Shown: positions 1 to 12,004 of the stretch, one piece after another
How positions within the stretch are numbered: the stretch's first letter is position 1
Layout of the letters: every line of letters starts with the position of its first letter
Source: Uloborus plumipes
Taxonomy: Eukaryota > Arthropoda > Arachnida > Araneae > Uloboridae
Reading direction: 5' to 3'
Length of the DNA: 64,000 nt
Assembly (NCBI GenBank): GCA_038373865.1
Contig: JAXGGA010004645.1
Coordinates: forward strand, 22,058-86,057
Position numbers and translations under genes: made by a program
Notes under the pieces: model-generated
What the model was told of the DNA's origin: nothing
What the model saw: the letters and a program-made list of their open reading frames with translations, nothing else
Databases searched by the model: none

Positions 1-427
1 GGCAACGGCGAACTATTTTAAGCCTAAAATGTATGTAAACCATTCCAAGCAAGAGTTTTAAACAGATAAAAATTGAAACAAATTGTTAAAAAAAAAACTT
101 GGGCATAAATGGGTTAAGGAAATAGCTTTGCATATTACACCTAAGGTGTTAAAACTGATGGCGAGTGCTCTTCACAAATAGGTTAGTTTGCACAAATGTT
201 GCTTTCACATAGTATTTTTACAGCATGGCTATAAGTTTCGAGCGGGAATACTGCGCACGATTCAACTATACTCGCTTACTTCAAAATAGGCGTATCAAGT
301 TTAGAAATTCTGCGTCGTCTCCATGAAAACCGTACGAAATAAAACAGCTCCCTTCTTTCTTCTATGCACTGCTGTCCAGGCATTTCATTTATTTTCTGTT
401 CATCGAATTAGTTTACGCTTTTATTTA
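1..427. other. AT-rich sequence without recognisable gene
   Basis: I see no coding frame, repeat pair or inverted repeat here. It ends at the TA that flanks the MITE starting at 428. Confidence 0.5.
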
Positions 428-983
428 CAGTGAACTCTCACTTATACACCGCTTCATTTATGCGCCTTTTTCACTTATACGACGATTTTCAATGGTCCCA
501 GCACATTTCATAGCAAAATAATGATAGTATCATTCGTTTATAAGTCGCTCTAAAGATAAATATTTCACTTATGCGCCGAATTTTCCGTAAAATGTTAAAA
601 AATATTTATTTTCTTTCAAATATAAGTGTTTTCTTCACTTTCCTTTTAAATCTTTCGCCTTTATTGCTCACGGAAGGCATTTTTCCGCATGAACTAGAGT
701 TTGAAGAGGGAGAACTACCTATTATAGAACGTTTTTAAGGAAACAGTTTGTAATTAGGTATGCTACAATTTTTGTTTTCTCTATGTCATTGTAGTTACGT
801 CACAGTAATTGCCAAACCGTAGTAATATGTCCCTTATCTATAGAAACATTCTTATGCATTCTCTTATTAGAGCCTACGTTGCGTTTTAGTCCTTTAAATA
901 GGCTTTTTAACTTATACGTCTCTCTCACTTATGCGCCTTTTTCTGTTGGTCTCTTGGACCGACGCGTAAGTGAGAGTTCACTG
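428..983. mobile_element. pogo/Tigger-type MITE (TA target site)
   Basis: The left end reads CAGTGAACTCTCACTTAT and the right end is its reverse complement, CGTAAGTGAGAGTTCACTG. Both are flanked by TA (426-427 and 984-985). Starting with CAGT and using a TA target is typical of pogo/Tigger elements in the Tc1/mariner superfamily. At 556 bp with no coding frame it is non-autonomous. The motif CTCTCACTTATGCGCC recurs just inside the right end as a subterminal repeat, which may be a transposase-binding site (inference). Confidence 0.82.
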
Positions 984-1105
984 TATATCGTCATGTCTCA
1001 GTCATTTCTCAACGCTTTCTAACAAATCTAGCCATAGACAGACATGTGACTCAAATAGAATGCAAAATACTGAAATTACGTTGCTGCGTGAGCAGCAATG
1101 TAAAA

Positions 1106-2913
1106 TCTCTACTAATAATAAAGCTGAAGGTGGGTCTGTCTTTCTTTCTGTCTGTTACGCGCGTAGCGCCAAAACCGTTCGGTCGATTTTCATGCCACTT
1201 GGCACAAAATTAGTTTGTAGCATGTAGTTTTGCACCTCGAAGCGATTTTTCGAAAATTCCATTTCGTTCTTTTTCTATTCGAATTCTTAGCGGAAATTCG
1301 ATAAAATAGGGAAGAAATATTTCATACACATTTTCAAGTCTTATGTCATTCGAAAGCTTGAAATTTTCTGCACAAAATGACGTTTTTTCGAAGTTTCTAC
1401 GATCATCAGGAGAGCTGTAACAATTGTTTTTAGAATCCCGAAATTAAAGGCTTACCTTCAGTAAAGCAAGCCAAACGATTCTAAAATGGCTTTGCTCGCG
1501 AATAAAATTTGTTTGAAAATAGAGATGAAATGAATTATTTTATCAACGGAAATCAACTTTTCATGTTGTTACCATGGTTACGTTTTTATTTCGTTCTTTT
1601 TCCCTTAATAATTTTAAAAATGTGTTTGTTTTTGTAACAATCCAAACTCCAAGCCTTATTAAAATTAGTCAAATGAAATATTAAAAACCGTGATAAGATG
1701 GCACCTGTCAATCAAATGAGAAATCGAGTCCTTTCCTTAAAATACAGGATACCATTCTAAATTTATCGTCTGCAAAACATATTTTACTTTATTACTAATT
1801 TATTTCAATAAAATTGCAGCAAATGGCTTGAGTGAACGAATTTAGCTTTTAATTTATCGTTTGCTGGTTGATCTTTGTCGATGTTTATTGTTTTTATTAT
1901 CATTGTGAAGAATAATGCACGAAATTTCTATGACTAATACGCTAATACTTAAAATTTTTAGGATCAGTTGAGTTTAAAAGAAAAAAATGCCCCAAATATA
2001 CTTTTGCAATGTGATTATTTATTGTTGGACTGTAATTTGCAGCAATAATTGCATTTAATAAATAATGAAACACAATATTAAAAATTAATTTTTTGGCGAC
2101 TTTTTTACAATTTGGCATTCAATTCTATTTCAGTATATTTACTTCTATCTTATTGCGATATTGCAACGTTCTTTCTAAAGTATGTCATTTCGGAAAATGT
2201 ATTATTTTGTTTTTGAAGTTAGGAAAGAAAACGTTCTTCTTCTTTTAAACTTTTGTAAGATTTCTGTTGGTTTCTGTAAGCAACAAAATTTTTCTTATTT
2301 TTTCTTTTGGTTTATTTTTGTGCACCTATCTTTGGGGTTGCATTCGAATGTCCCCATGGGGGTGATTTACCCCTTTTTAATCAGTGCTTTCAATGCAGAC
2401 CAAAGTGATATGAATTGGTGCGACCACTTGGCGATATCTCGCCAAGCTTTTGGTCACCAAGTGTTTGACGTCAATTTGGCGACATATCGCTAAGTTGGCA
2501 ATAAATTTAGCGAAAAAAAATTTTTTTTTTTTTTGGGGGGGGGGGGGTTCAAGTTGGCGCTATTGGCGATATTTTGCGAAAAATCTACTGAATGATGTTA
2601 AAATCGGCGATATTTAGGAGATTAATCATTGTAAAACATTTATTTTTTGCATTGTTTCATGGCAAACTAGGGATGCAAATGTTTGAATTGTTATCTTGCT
2701 CACTTCAAGCACTATTTTAGCACTTAAGGCATCTACTAAGAAATTTACACGTAAAAGGAAGTAGTGTAGGGTCCATACCAAATTTTTATATCATACTTTG
2801 AAGGAATTATAGTTGAATTATAACTAAAATAGAGTATTTTTTCTGCTATATCATTTTTTTACAAATGAACTTTTAATTTTATACCACGGGCAAAGCCGTG
2901 CCGGTACCGCTAG
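1106..2913 (+). mobile_element. Non-autonomous Helitron
   Basis: The 5' end is TCTCTACTAATAATAAAGC after an A. The 3' end is CTAG followed by T, so the insertion sits between A and T as Helitrons do. About ten bases before CTAG there is a hairpin, CACGG-loop-CCGTG (2885-2900). The first 100 bp carry the TCTGTCTTTCTTTCTGTCTG pyrimidine run often seen near arthropod Helitron 5' ends. No Rep/helicase frame is present in the 1.8 kb. The 3' half holds repeated CTTGGCGATAT-like motifs and a long A/T/G homopolymer. Confidence 0.72.
2436..2580. repeat. TTGGCGATAT motif cluster with A/T/G homopolymer run
   Basis: Inside the Helitron, CTTGGCGATATCTCGCCAAG (a near-palindrome) is followed by diverged copies of TTGGCGA(C/T)AT. 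Then come A8, about T15 and about G13 in a row at 2512-2548. The same TTGGCGATATTTTTT motif returns twice at 9629-9665, next to the end of the satellite block, so the two regions probably share one repeat family. Confidence 0.6.
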
Positions 2914-3832
2914 TTGTTGATATATTACACCTGCAAGTTTAACCATGGGCTGTTGGTTCTATTAGTTAACTATTTTAATTGAATGCATGAAATTAATTAG
3001 TAGTTGTTAAATCTAACTTGTGATGCCCATTCTTTTTGTTCTGCACTCAGTATTTTGCAATTTCAAAAAATACTGAATTCAGTAAAAATACTGACAAATC
3101 ACATGTCTGCATAGATTAATACAGCAAAAACTAAGAAAATGTGCTTTTTTGATGTTGATTTTTCAACAGAATAATTTTTTATGCACAAAGCAATTTTAAT
3201 CGTTTGCTTTAGACCATTGTTATAAAAGCTTAGTGGGGGAAAAGACCATAGTGCCCCAACTGTGACAGCCATCTTGGGAAATGTGTGAAGAGTGAGACTA
3301 CTTTGAGCCGCCAGCTCTCGTTACACAGGGTATAGTGAGCCTCAATACTAGTTTTTCATTGCTGAATAAATTAAAAGAAAAAGAAAACGAAACAAAAGGA
3401 AACAAAAAAGAAAAAGACAAAAAAAAATAATTTCTAAACGCAAAAACCAAAAATCACAAAAAAATAAATGATTGAAGCACCATAAAATACCGCAGTTTAA
3501 GATGACATTATAGAGGGTTTTATTTCCCCCAAATGGTTCCGAATGAAATTTCTAAGAACAAGTAATTACTGCGCGGTAGCCATTATGCTCATTCTCTAAT
3601 GACTTTTAGCTTTAAGCTCCATTCCTCCCGATTTGCTGACGTTATGTAGTTGGTAACCTAAGAATAGCACAATTTAATGGCGAAAGGCGTCAGGTTATTG
3701 ATTTTTATGGTTGAAAAAAAGGTGAAATACCTTTTACAAAAGTAGGCTTTTCGAAAAGAGAGGGTGACATTAGAGGTAATGATGTCATAGAGAGCCTAAC
3801 ATGTTTTCAACTTGAGAAACACGCAGTTTTTG
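2914..3832. other. AT-rich spacer, A-rich tract
   Basis: No gene seen. An A-rich simple tract of AAAAG/AAAAC type lies at about 3370-3440. Confidence 0.5.
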
Positions 3833-3967
3833 GATGATAGGAGTTTTTTAAGCGTTTAACTGCGTAGAATGAGAGAACACTTCATTTAGACCAGAAAGGT
3901 ATATATTATTACGTGTTTCATGGGTGCTGCAGCAGAGTTATTTCTTTATTTTTGGAAGAAGACATGT
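3833..3967 (+). repeat. Dispersed repeat, copy 1 (pairs with 10535-10670)
   Basis: About 135 bp match 10535-10670 in direct orientation, with shared blocks such as GAGAACACTTCATTTAGA and GTGTTTCATGGGTGCTG. No terminal repeats are visible, so the full element is probably larger or both copies are fragments. Confidence 0.75.
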
Positions 3968-5480
3968 AAAGCTTGAGACTAAGAAAAATTCCAAAATTCC
4001 TAGTAGCCAGTGGCCAGTAAGCCCAAAAAAGTTAGTGGCCACTATAGCGTTGTTGATGGAGACTTTGAACCAAGTTCAAAAATTGTAATCCCACTTCACT
4101 TCATTCTGCATATAGTAATATTACACTCTGCACTTGCATATATCTTAACTAAATTACTATATATGAAAGAAAAATGTTAAAAAAAGTACAAGCATTTTTT
4201 GAAAAAGAAAATTCTTTATTTCAAAATAATAATAAGACATTATGTAAAACATATATAGACATTGGGTAGACATTATGTGTTTGAAACTCTGAAAGATCGC
4301 TGATGATTCCATATAACCCAACACAAATTCTCTATTAATAATATTCGAACAAGATAGCGCTATTAAATATTTGCTGGCCTTAATAGCAATTAAGAGTTTC
4401 TGCAAACACTAAAAATAATTCGCTTTTTTTCTAAAATAATTCCTTTTTTTTTTATTTCTTTTTCATTTCTTACGAAATTCTTACCCATCACTAATTGTTA
4501 ATGAAAAATTGATCCAGGAGATTTTAATACCATTTATAAGTTTCAATAAGATATTAGTATTGAATTATTTACTAAATATTTCCGAAAAATGATTTTAATC
4601 AAAATGGTCTTTTCTGCTCTTTTTTTCCTCAAATAAGAAATCTTCATTTATAATAGGGGTTGGAATTGTTACTAAGGAATCCATAAACATAAGAATAATT
4701 GAGAACGAAAAATATATTCTTAAGGGATTCGAAAAAAAGAAAGAAAGAAAAGCGTTAAACCATACCTCATAAAAAGTCTCTTTACTTTGGAATTCAAAGC
4801 CTAGTGTTAGCAGTTTGTCGCAAACAGGAAAAAAAAAGCTTTTCCAAACTATTCTGCTTTTGTTAATTCTTCTCTAAGGATTTAATCATCTCTTTTCTTT
4901 TAAAAAAAGCAAACGAGTCAGTGGGTCATTTTTGCAATCAATAGCTAAGTACCGTGTTGACTGACGTATTAATATCTCTTTTTCACTTGATTTTTCGATG
5001 GTAAAATCCGAGCGCCGTTTTTGTGAGGAAATTTAAGCAAAAAAAATCAATTTACCTAAAATGTTTTTTAAAAATGTTCAAAAATTTAATAATATTTAAA
5101 TTGAGGAAAAATTTGTATTATATGTTTAAAAGAAAATGAGGGTTTTTTACGCTCCTTTTTAATAATGAAAACTAACGGTTTTTTAGTTTGAACGCTTTCA
5201 GCAATTCTATAGATACCCTAGTTTTGGAGTCAAATTTGCTCAATGTTACATAGAAAATTAACTATTTTGCTATATCATTGATTATGCTGTCTCTTCAATG
5301 GATTTTAGACTGTTTTAATAAGAATGTATGGATGTGGTTGAATTAAGTTGCATAGTTTTTCCTCATTTGGTAATTTAATTTTTCATCTCCACATTTTAAT
5401 GGACTTCTCCTTTTTTATTCCTTCTTAAAGTTCAGTTGATGCACTTAAGGCAATGGAACCCCCCATAAGTATTCACTACG
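3968..5480. other. AT-rich spacer
   Basis: No coding frame or structured repeat that I can support. The minus-strand frame at 4157-4405 is low-complexity and looks like chance. Confidence 0.5.
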
Positions 5481-6075
5481 GGGCATTTCACGGTATTTGT
5501 GACATAGGGGTGTCCGTAACAAAACTTTTTTAAAGTTTAAAATTTTTATATATATTGAAAAAGTACATTCTAAAGTATATGAATATCATGTTATTTTCAT
5601 AGTTCGCTTTATATTATGTTTGTAATTGCACTCAGAACATTGAAAATGCAATTTTCGCTGTTACGAACTCTACATTGAATTTTTCTTTAAAAACTAAACT
5701 TTTATTCCAATTATTGTTACGGACTCTACAGTCATCATTTCCACAACCCACAATTTTTTATAGAACGTACTTTTTGATTAAAATTGTTAGCTATATTAGA
5801 GGTGAGCCTTTACTTTATCTGTCTCAAGTACCAGTTTTGGCTTAAAAATCGGTTTAAGCCAGATTTAAAGAAAAATTCAATGTAGAGTCCGTTACGGTGA
5901 AAATTGCATTTTCAATGTTCTGAGTGCAATTACAAACATAATACAAAGTAAACTATGAGAACAATATGATGTTCATATACTTTAGAATGTACTTTTTCAA
6001 TATATATAAAAATTTTAAACTTTTAAAAAATTTTGTTACTGACACCCCTATGTCACAAATACCGTGAAATGTCCC
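5481..6075. mobile_element. Long-inverted-repeat (foldback) element
   Basis: Two arms of about 205 bp (5481-5692 and 5868-6075) are inverted copies with few differences. Both begin GGG-CATTTCACGGTATTTGTG. The ~175-bp middle repeats a GTTACGGACTCTAC motif that is also found inside both arms. There is no coding capacity. No clear target-site duplication is visible, so the superfamily is open. Confidence 0.8.
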
Positions 6076-6615
6076 AGCAGCATTCTCAAAGTTAAAATTA
6101 ATGTCTCTATCAATAGAACGAATAAAAAAGAGCAGATTGCGACATCGATGATAAAACATAGATATTTGGAAAGATCGATGGTATTGATACATTGACCAAA
6201 AAATATCGATGTATCAAAAAAAAAAAAATTTAATATATTGGGTGCATATTTAAATGTACAATAATCCCTTGTTACACCGCATCTCGTTATTTCGTGGAGT
6301 TGGTTATACCTCTGTTTTCTTTGTTGACTGAAAAAAACATCAACCGTGAGACATCGATGACAGTTATAGAAAACTCTTTCCATCGAGATAGATGCTGCAA
6401 TGACTGATTAACGATGTAATTCTTTTATCGCATATATTTATGAAACCTTTTTTTGCTGAAATGTCCAATATAGTCATCTAAAAAACATTGAATACCAAAC
6501 AACAATGTTTAAAAGTCATCAACTGTAAATGTTTTATGGTAAGTTAAGAAAACTTTTTGGGCCGCCCATTTTCATTAAACTTTCTTACTGAAATAAAAAA
6601 CAAACCACCTAAAAA
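6076..6615. other. AT-rich spacer
   Basis: No gene or repeat recognised between the foldback element and the tandem duplication. The overlapping minus-strand frames at 5953-6383 run out of the foldback arm and are not conserved. Confidence 0.45.
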
Positions 6616-8843
6616 AACAAGAAGTTCTGTCAAGAACTAAACGAGCCTACTTTCCCGTACGTCGACATCGGCATTCTAGCATCTGATCATTATTCTCTTG
6701 ATTATCTGAGACTAAAAATTATGTCAAACATACCTTTTTAGCACTTAAAGATGATTTCTAAAAGCAAAATATACCCCTCTCATCAGATGAAATAGACACA
6801 TAAAAAGTAAATAAATGAATAAATAAAGTTTTGTCGTACCTTTTAAAGAATGTAACTGTTACAGTTCTTCCGTAGAAAAATTCCTCAATTGTTTTCAAAA
6901 AAAAAAATTAAAAGTACAAAGCACATCACAACACATTTTATCAAAGAAAGAAAATAAAAAGAAAAAAAACTCGTCCGTTGATAAAATGTCTCGAATTTCA
7001 CTTTTAATCCGTTGCCAGTTGTTAAAGATAAATAAAGAATAAAATGCACAAGTGATTGACACATTTTTGTTACAAAAAAAATCGTCTGCCAAAAAACATA
7101 ATAATAAATAAATAAACTAAAACAAATGAATAAATAAACAAAAAATCGTCTGCACAATCAGTCATTTTTTTCTGAGTCTGCATTTCCGCCATGTTTGCTG
7201 AGTCGGAGTCGGAATCAGAGTCCTCACAGAAGATTATTCAGAAAAGTACTTTACAAACATTATTTATCAAAACCATTTTCTTACAAAGTTAGTTTGAAGG
7301 AAATCCGACTTTAAGTTCAGGATCAACATTCAATTTTATTTCCCCGTAGGTGCTAATGTTAATTTTTTTTTCTTAACGGTTCAATAGTGAACGAAAAATG
7401 GTTCAAATCAAAAAGCGAAATGTGGGAATGAGTCTCTCCGAGATCTTTCAAACAAAAAAAAGTTTTTTCCATTCGGACGGTTCACTCAGAAGTTATTAGG
7501 TGGGGAAAGGTTGCTTGAACGGTTCAATGTTGAACGAAAAAATGTTCAAATTGAAAATTTAAATACGGTAATGAAGTATCCTTGCTGAGATCCTTCGAAC
7601 AAAAAAAAAAGTTTAGTTAAATCGGACTGTTCACTCAAAAGTTATTAGGGGTGACAGCTTGCTTGAGCGGTTCAATATTGAACGAAAAATTGTTCAAAAT
7701 CGTGAAATTTAACAAGAAGTTCTGTCAAGAACTAAACGAGCCTACTTTCCCGTACATCGGCATCGGCATTCTCGCATCTGATCATTATTCTCTTGATTAT
7801 CTGAGACTGAAAATTATGTCAAACATACCTTTTTAGCACTTAAAGCTGATTTCGAAAAGCAAAATATACCCCTCTCATCAGATGAAATAGACACGTAAAA
7901 AGTAATTAACGAATAAATAAAGTTTTGTCGCACCTTTTAAAGAGTGTAACTGTTACAGTTCCTCCGTAGAAAAAATCCTCCATCGTTTTCAAAATAATAA
8001 TAATAATAATAATAAATAAATAAATAAATAAAAGTACAAAGAGCATCAAAACACATTTTATCAAAGAAAGAAAAAAAAGAAAAAAAAACTCGTCCGTTAA
8101 TAAAATGTCTCGAATTTCACTTTTAATCCGTTGCCAGTTGTTAAATACATATAAAGAATAAAATGTTCTCGTGAATGAAAAAATTTTGTTACAAAAAAAA
8201 TCGTCTGCCAAGAAAAAAATAATAATAATAATAAATAAAATAAAACAATTGAATAAATAAACAAAAAATCGTCTGCACAGTCAGTCATTTTTTTTTCTGA
8301 GCCTGCATTTCCGCCATATTTGCGGAGTCGGAGTCGGAATCAGAGTCCTCACAGAAGATTACTCAGAAAAGTACTTTACAAACATTATTTATCAAAACCA
8401 TTTTCTTACAAAGTTAGTTTGAAGGAAATCCGACTTTAAGTTCAGGATCAACATTCAACTTAAATTCCCCGTAGACGCTAATGTTAATTTTTTTTTCTGA
8501 ACGGTTCAATATTGAACGAAAAATGGTTCAAATCAAAAAGCGAAATATGGGAATGTATGGGAAAGCCTCTCCGAGATCTTACAAACAAAAAAAAGTTTAT
8601 TCCATTCGGACGGTTCACTCAAAAGTTATTAGGTGGGGAAAGGTTGCTTGAACGGTTCAATGTTGAACGAAAAAATGCTCAAATGGAAAATTTAAGTACG
8701 GTAATGAAGTATCCTTGCTGAGATCCTTCGAACAAAAAAAAAAAATATATTTAAATCGGACTGTTCACTCAAAAGTTATTAGGGGTGACAGCTTGATTGA
8801 GCGGTTCAATGTTGAACGAAAAATTGTTCAAATCGGAAATGTA
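6616..8843 (+). repeat. Tandem duplication of a ~1.1-kb unit (two copies)
   Basis: The unit 6616-7710 recurs from 7711 in direct orientation with a period of about 1095 bp. Both copies start AACAAGAAGTTCTGTC. They then carry the same landmark order: ACGAGCCTACTTTCCCG, a TAAATAAATA tract, GTCGGAGTCGGAATCAGAG, then the start of the ~146-bp satellite. They differ by point changes and in an ATA/AATA tract length (7991-8030). The junction cuts through a satellite monomer at 7710, so the duplication probably arose by recombination at the satellite. Confidence 0.85.
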
Positions 8844-9520
8844 AATACGGGAATGAAGTATCCTTGATAAGATCTTTCGAACAAAAAAAAGTTTGTTCAA
8901 ATCGGATTGTTCACTCAAAAGTTAGCATCGCGGGACAGGTTGTTTGAACGGTTCAAAGTTGAACCAAAAATTGTTCAAATCGAAAAATCAAATATGGGAA
9001 TGAGCTGTACTCGCCGAGATCTTTCCAACAAAAAACAGTTTATTCCATTCGGACGGTTCACTCAAAAGTTATTAGGTGGAGAAAGGTTGCTTAAACGGTT
9101 CAATGTTGAACCAAAAATGTTCAAATTGAAAATTTAAATACGGTAATAAAGTATCCTTGCCGAGATGCTTCGAACAAAAAAAAGCTTGTTTAAATCGGAC
9201 TGTTCATTCAAAAGTTATTAGGGGTGACAGCTTGTTTGAACGGTTCAATGTTGAACGAAAAATTGTTCAAATCGAAAATGTAGATACGGGAATGAAGTAT
9301 CCTTGAAAAGATCTTTCGAACAAAAAAAAGTTTGTTCAAATCGGACTGTTCACTCAAAAGTTAGCATCGCAGGACAGGTTGTTTGAACGGTTCAAAGTTG
9401 AACCAAAAATTGTTCAAATCGAAAAATCAAATATGGGAATGAGCTGTACTCGCCGAGATCTTTCCAACAAAAAAAAGTTTGTCCAAATCGGAATGTTCAT
9501 TCAAAAGTTATTAGGGGGGG
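7376..9520 (+). repeat. ~146-bp satellite array with higher-order organisation
   Basis: Monomers begin (A)ACGGTTCAATGTTGAAC and share GTTCAAATC, CGAGATCTTTC, AACAAAAAAAAG and TCACTCAAAAGTTATTAGG. Starts lie near 7376, 7517, 7666 (cut), 8499, 8650, 8799, 8947, 9092, 9238 and 9386. From 8799 every third monomer is more alike than its neighbours: 8799 with 9238, and 8947 with 9386, both 439 bp apart. That is a three-monomer higher-order repeat. The last monomer leads into GGGGGGACAGACAGACC and a (GACCGACA)n run. Confidence 0.85.
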
Positions 9521-9700
9521 ACAGACAGACCGACAGACCGACGGACCGACACACAAATTCCCCATCTCAATACCCTACTTTCAAATTTTTAATTTTTCGA
9601 TATTCATTTTACCTTTTTATTTTTTTAACTTGGCGATATTTTTTGGACTTGGCGATATTTTTTAGATGCAGTAAGCCACTTTTAATACTTTTTTCGTCTC
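9521..9700. repeat. ACAGACCG-rich tail and TTGGCGATATT repeats
   Basis: The satellite ends in a short GACAGACAGACCGACAGACC run. Two copies of ACTTGGCGATATTTTTT follow at 9629-9665. The pyrimidine-rich complement resembles the subterminal region of the Helitron at 1106, so this could be a Helitron end read from the other strand (inference). No clear TC...CTAG termini were found. Confidence 0.4.
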
Positions 9701-10534
9701 TTTTGTTTTTAACGGCAAAGTAGGCTAAAAAGAGAAGTAAATACTATTCTACACAAGCCATTGTATTTGATCACATTCTTAAAATTCTGTATCAGAGTCT
9801 GGTTGAGTTATAGAGCACTAAAACACCTTACTTTCTCTTACTTCACACATCCGTCTAAAATAACAGAAAAAGCAGTCTTTTTAAAGCTTTCACTTTCGCA
9901 ATTTTTTCTGTCTCGAAACGACCTTACGGCGGCTATTTATACGCATAATAGCCATAACTAATAGCCAGTTGCTGGCAAGCAAAAAATAATAATTTGGTAT
10001 TTTTTGTTTTATTTAGTTTTTAGTTATCTCTGCTAGAAAGTCTGAAAATCAAATTCAAAAATTTTAAAATATTATTTTTTAGAAAATCTACTTTTGTTTG
10101 TTAGTTTTTTTTAGAATTATAATTCAATTATTTCTTTGCTTAATAAGCAAGCTTAATACAAAATAAAAATAGGAATTATTGAATTCATAGGAATAAACTA
10201 AATGGTTATAGGCTAGTTCAGTAAATTTTAAACATCATTAGCATTTTATTATTGCATTCATAGAAGGATAAATTTTAAAAAAATCATGCAATTCAATAAT
10301 TGTAGAATCGTAATACGTAATTGATTTGATAAAGTGGTCAATCAAAACAAATTCAACGCACAATGAGCTCTTTTTAAGTTTGAAAAGGCCCAGAAAATGA
10401 TTATATTTTACTCTGATAATTAAAAAATAATAATTTTGAATGGAAGTCGATTTTCGAAACTTTGAATTTAAAAATGAATTTTTAAAACTGCTCTAATGCT
10501 GTCTTCAACAAGCGTTTGTAATGCACCTTGTTTT
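9701..10534. other. AT-rich spacer
   Basis: No gene or structured repeat recognised. Confidence 0.5.
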
Positions 10535-10670
10535 TGTATGATACGAGTTTTTTTAAGAGTTTAACTGCTGGAAATGAGAGAACACTTCATTTAGATCAGA
10601 AAGGTATATATTAGTAAGTGTTTCATGGGTGCTGTATGAGATTAATTTCTTTATCTGTAGAAGAAGACAA
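10535..10670 (+). repeat. Dispersed repeat, copy 2 (pairs with 3833-3967)
   Basis: Direct-orientation match to 3833-3967. It differs by scattered substitutions and small indels, for example GCTGTATGAGA here against GCTGCAGCAGAG there. Confidence 0.75.
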
Positions 10671-12004
10671 AAGTTTATACAATGATAAGCTTCTGATTTT
10701 GTTCAAGTTGTAGCCAAACCAATATTGAACAGTTATTAAAACTAAAACCAATTGCATTTGTTTATTTAGAAAAAACTGATGTACGTTTTGATAATGATAG
10801 CCTCATTGTTCTGTATAATCATATTCAGTATTTATTTATTTATTTATTCTTACATCCAAGTTAGTTAATTTCATATAAATGTAAAGATTTTTTAATTTTG
10901 ACGAGACATGAAATTCACAATTTGCTTTTATACACAAACAAATCACATTACATTTTAAGTGAGGTATAAAACTTGATGTGACTATACAGGAAATGTAAAC
11001 AAATCATTTTAAGTTTTTTTACATTTTATGGTATTGATATTAAATTAAAAAAAAAAGTTAATGAAGCTTAAAACGTGTTCAAAGATGCTCAGAAAAGGGA
11101 AAGTAATTAAAATAAAAAAAAAATAACTGAAAATGCAAGTCAACTAAAGCATTCTCTTTCAAACGTACACATAAAAAAAGAGAGAAAAGAAAAAGAAACG
11201 GTATTTCTCAGAAACGCTCCTACAAGTAAATAATTAAACGACAAGAGCACATAATTCCTTCACAAATCTTTTTGTAATTGAATTTTATTGTTCTTTACTT
11301 AGTTTTAATTACTCTTTCCTGTAGTTTTACATTTTGTTTTGTTCTTTTTATGGAAGCATTTAAAACGCTACTTTAATTTTGTTGCTTACACCAAGTTTTC
11401 GCTGAAATTAAGTTTCCTTACTGCATTAGTCGTTCCTAAGACAGGAAATACTTTTCAATCTGCGAGTTAAAGCGTAACTCAATAAAATAGTTTCGAACTT
11501 AGGGCACGCATTTCTAGTATATATTAGTTTTGATTCAACAAATGGGGTTACTTAAAGGAGAACCTTTTTAAAAAGACTCTAATTTTGCCTCGGACGGCGA
11601 CTTTAAATCAATTGCCTTTGTGGAAAATGTAACCAAGTTGTTTAAGACAGCTCATCCAAATTATTAGTATCAAAATTAATTAGATTGATCCAACTCAGTA
11701 AACTTCTGAATCGTATTACTAAAAGATAATATAAACGAAAATAGGAAACATTGAAAGGCTTAAAGGCAAATCATCGAGGATTAATTTCATTTTAAAGTAA
11801 CTGTTAAGCTGAGAAACTGAATTATAGAATGGCATCTTAAGAGTTTGACGCCGCCTCCGCCCCCCTCCACCAACCCCGCACCTACTAATTGCTTGATTTT
11901 TCGGTTTTAAATGCACAGATAAATATTAGCACGTGGGGTTTCATTTAAATATTTAAAAAAAAATACAATATTTTAAGTTACAATTTTGACCCATATGCAA
12001 CATA
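10671..12004. other. AT-rich spacer
   Basis: No gene recognised. A short C-rich patch lies at 11850-11885. The minus frame over it (11719-11916) has no family resemblance. Confidence 0.5.

Noticed and set aside
6885..8288. Minus frames in the 1.1-kb duplication, with an upstream MAEMQTQKKM-like start
   Set aside because: The peptides are Phe/Leu-rich translations of AT tracts. The two copies differ by frame-breaking indels, so there is no sign of constraint.
8512..9723. Three frames sharing FERFKVEPK-like and TQKLLGG-like peptides
   Set aside because: These are satellite monomers read through. Frame is not kept between monomers and there is no start, splice or family support.
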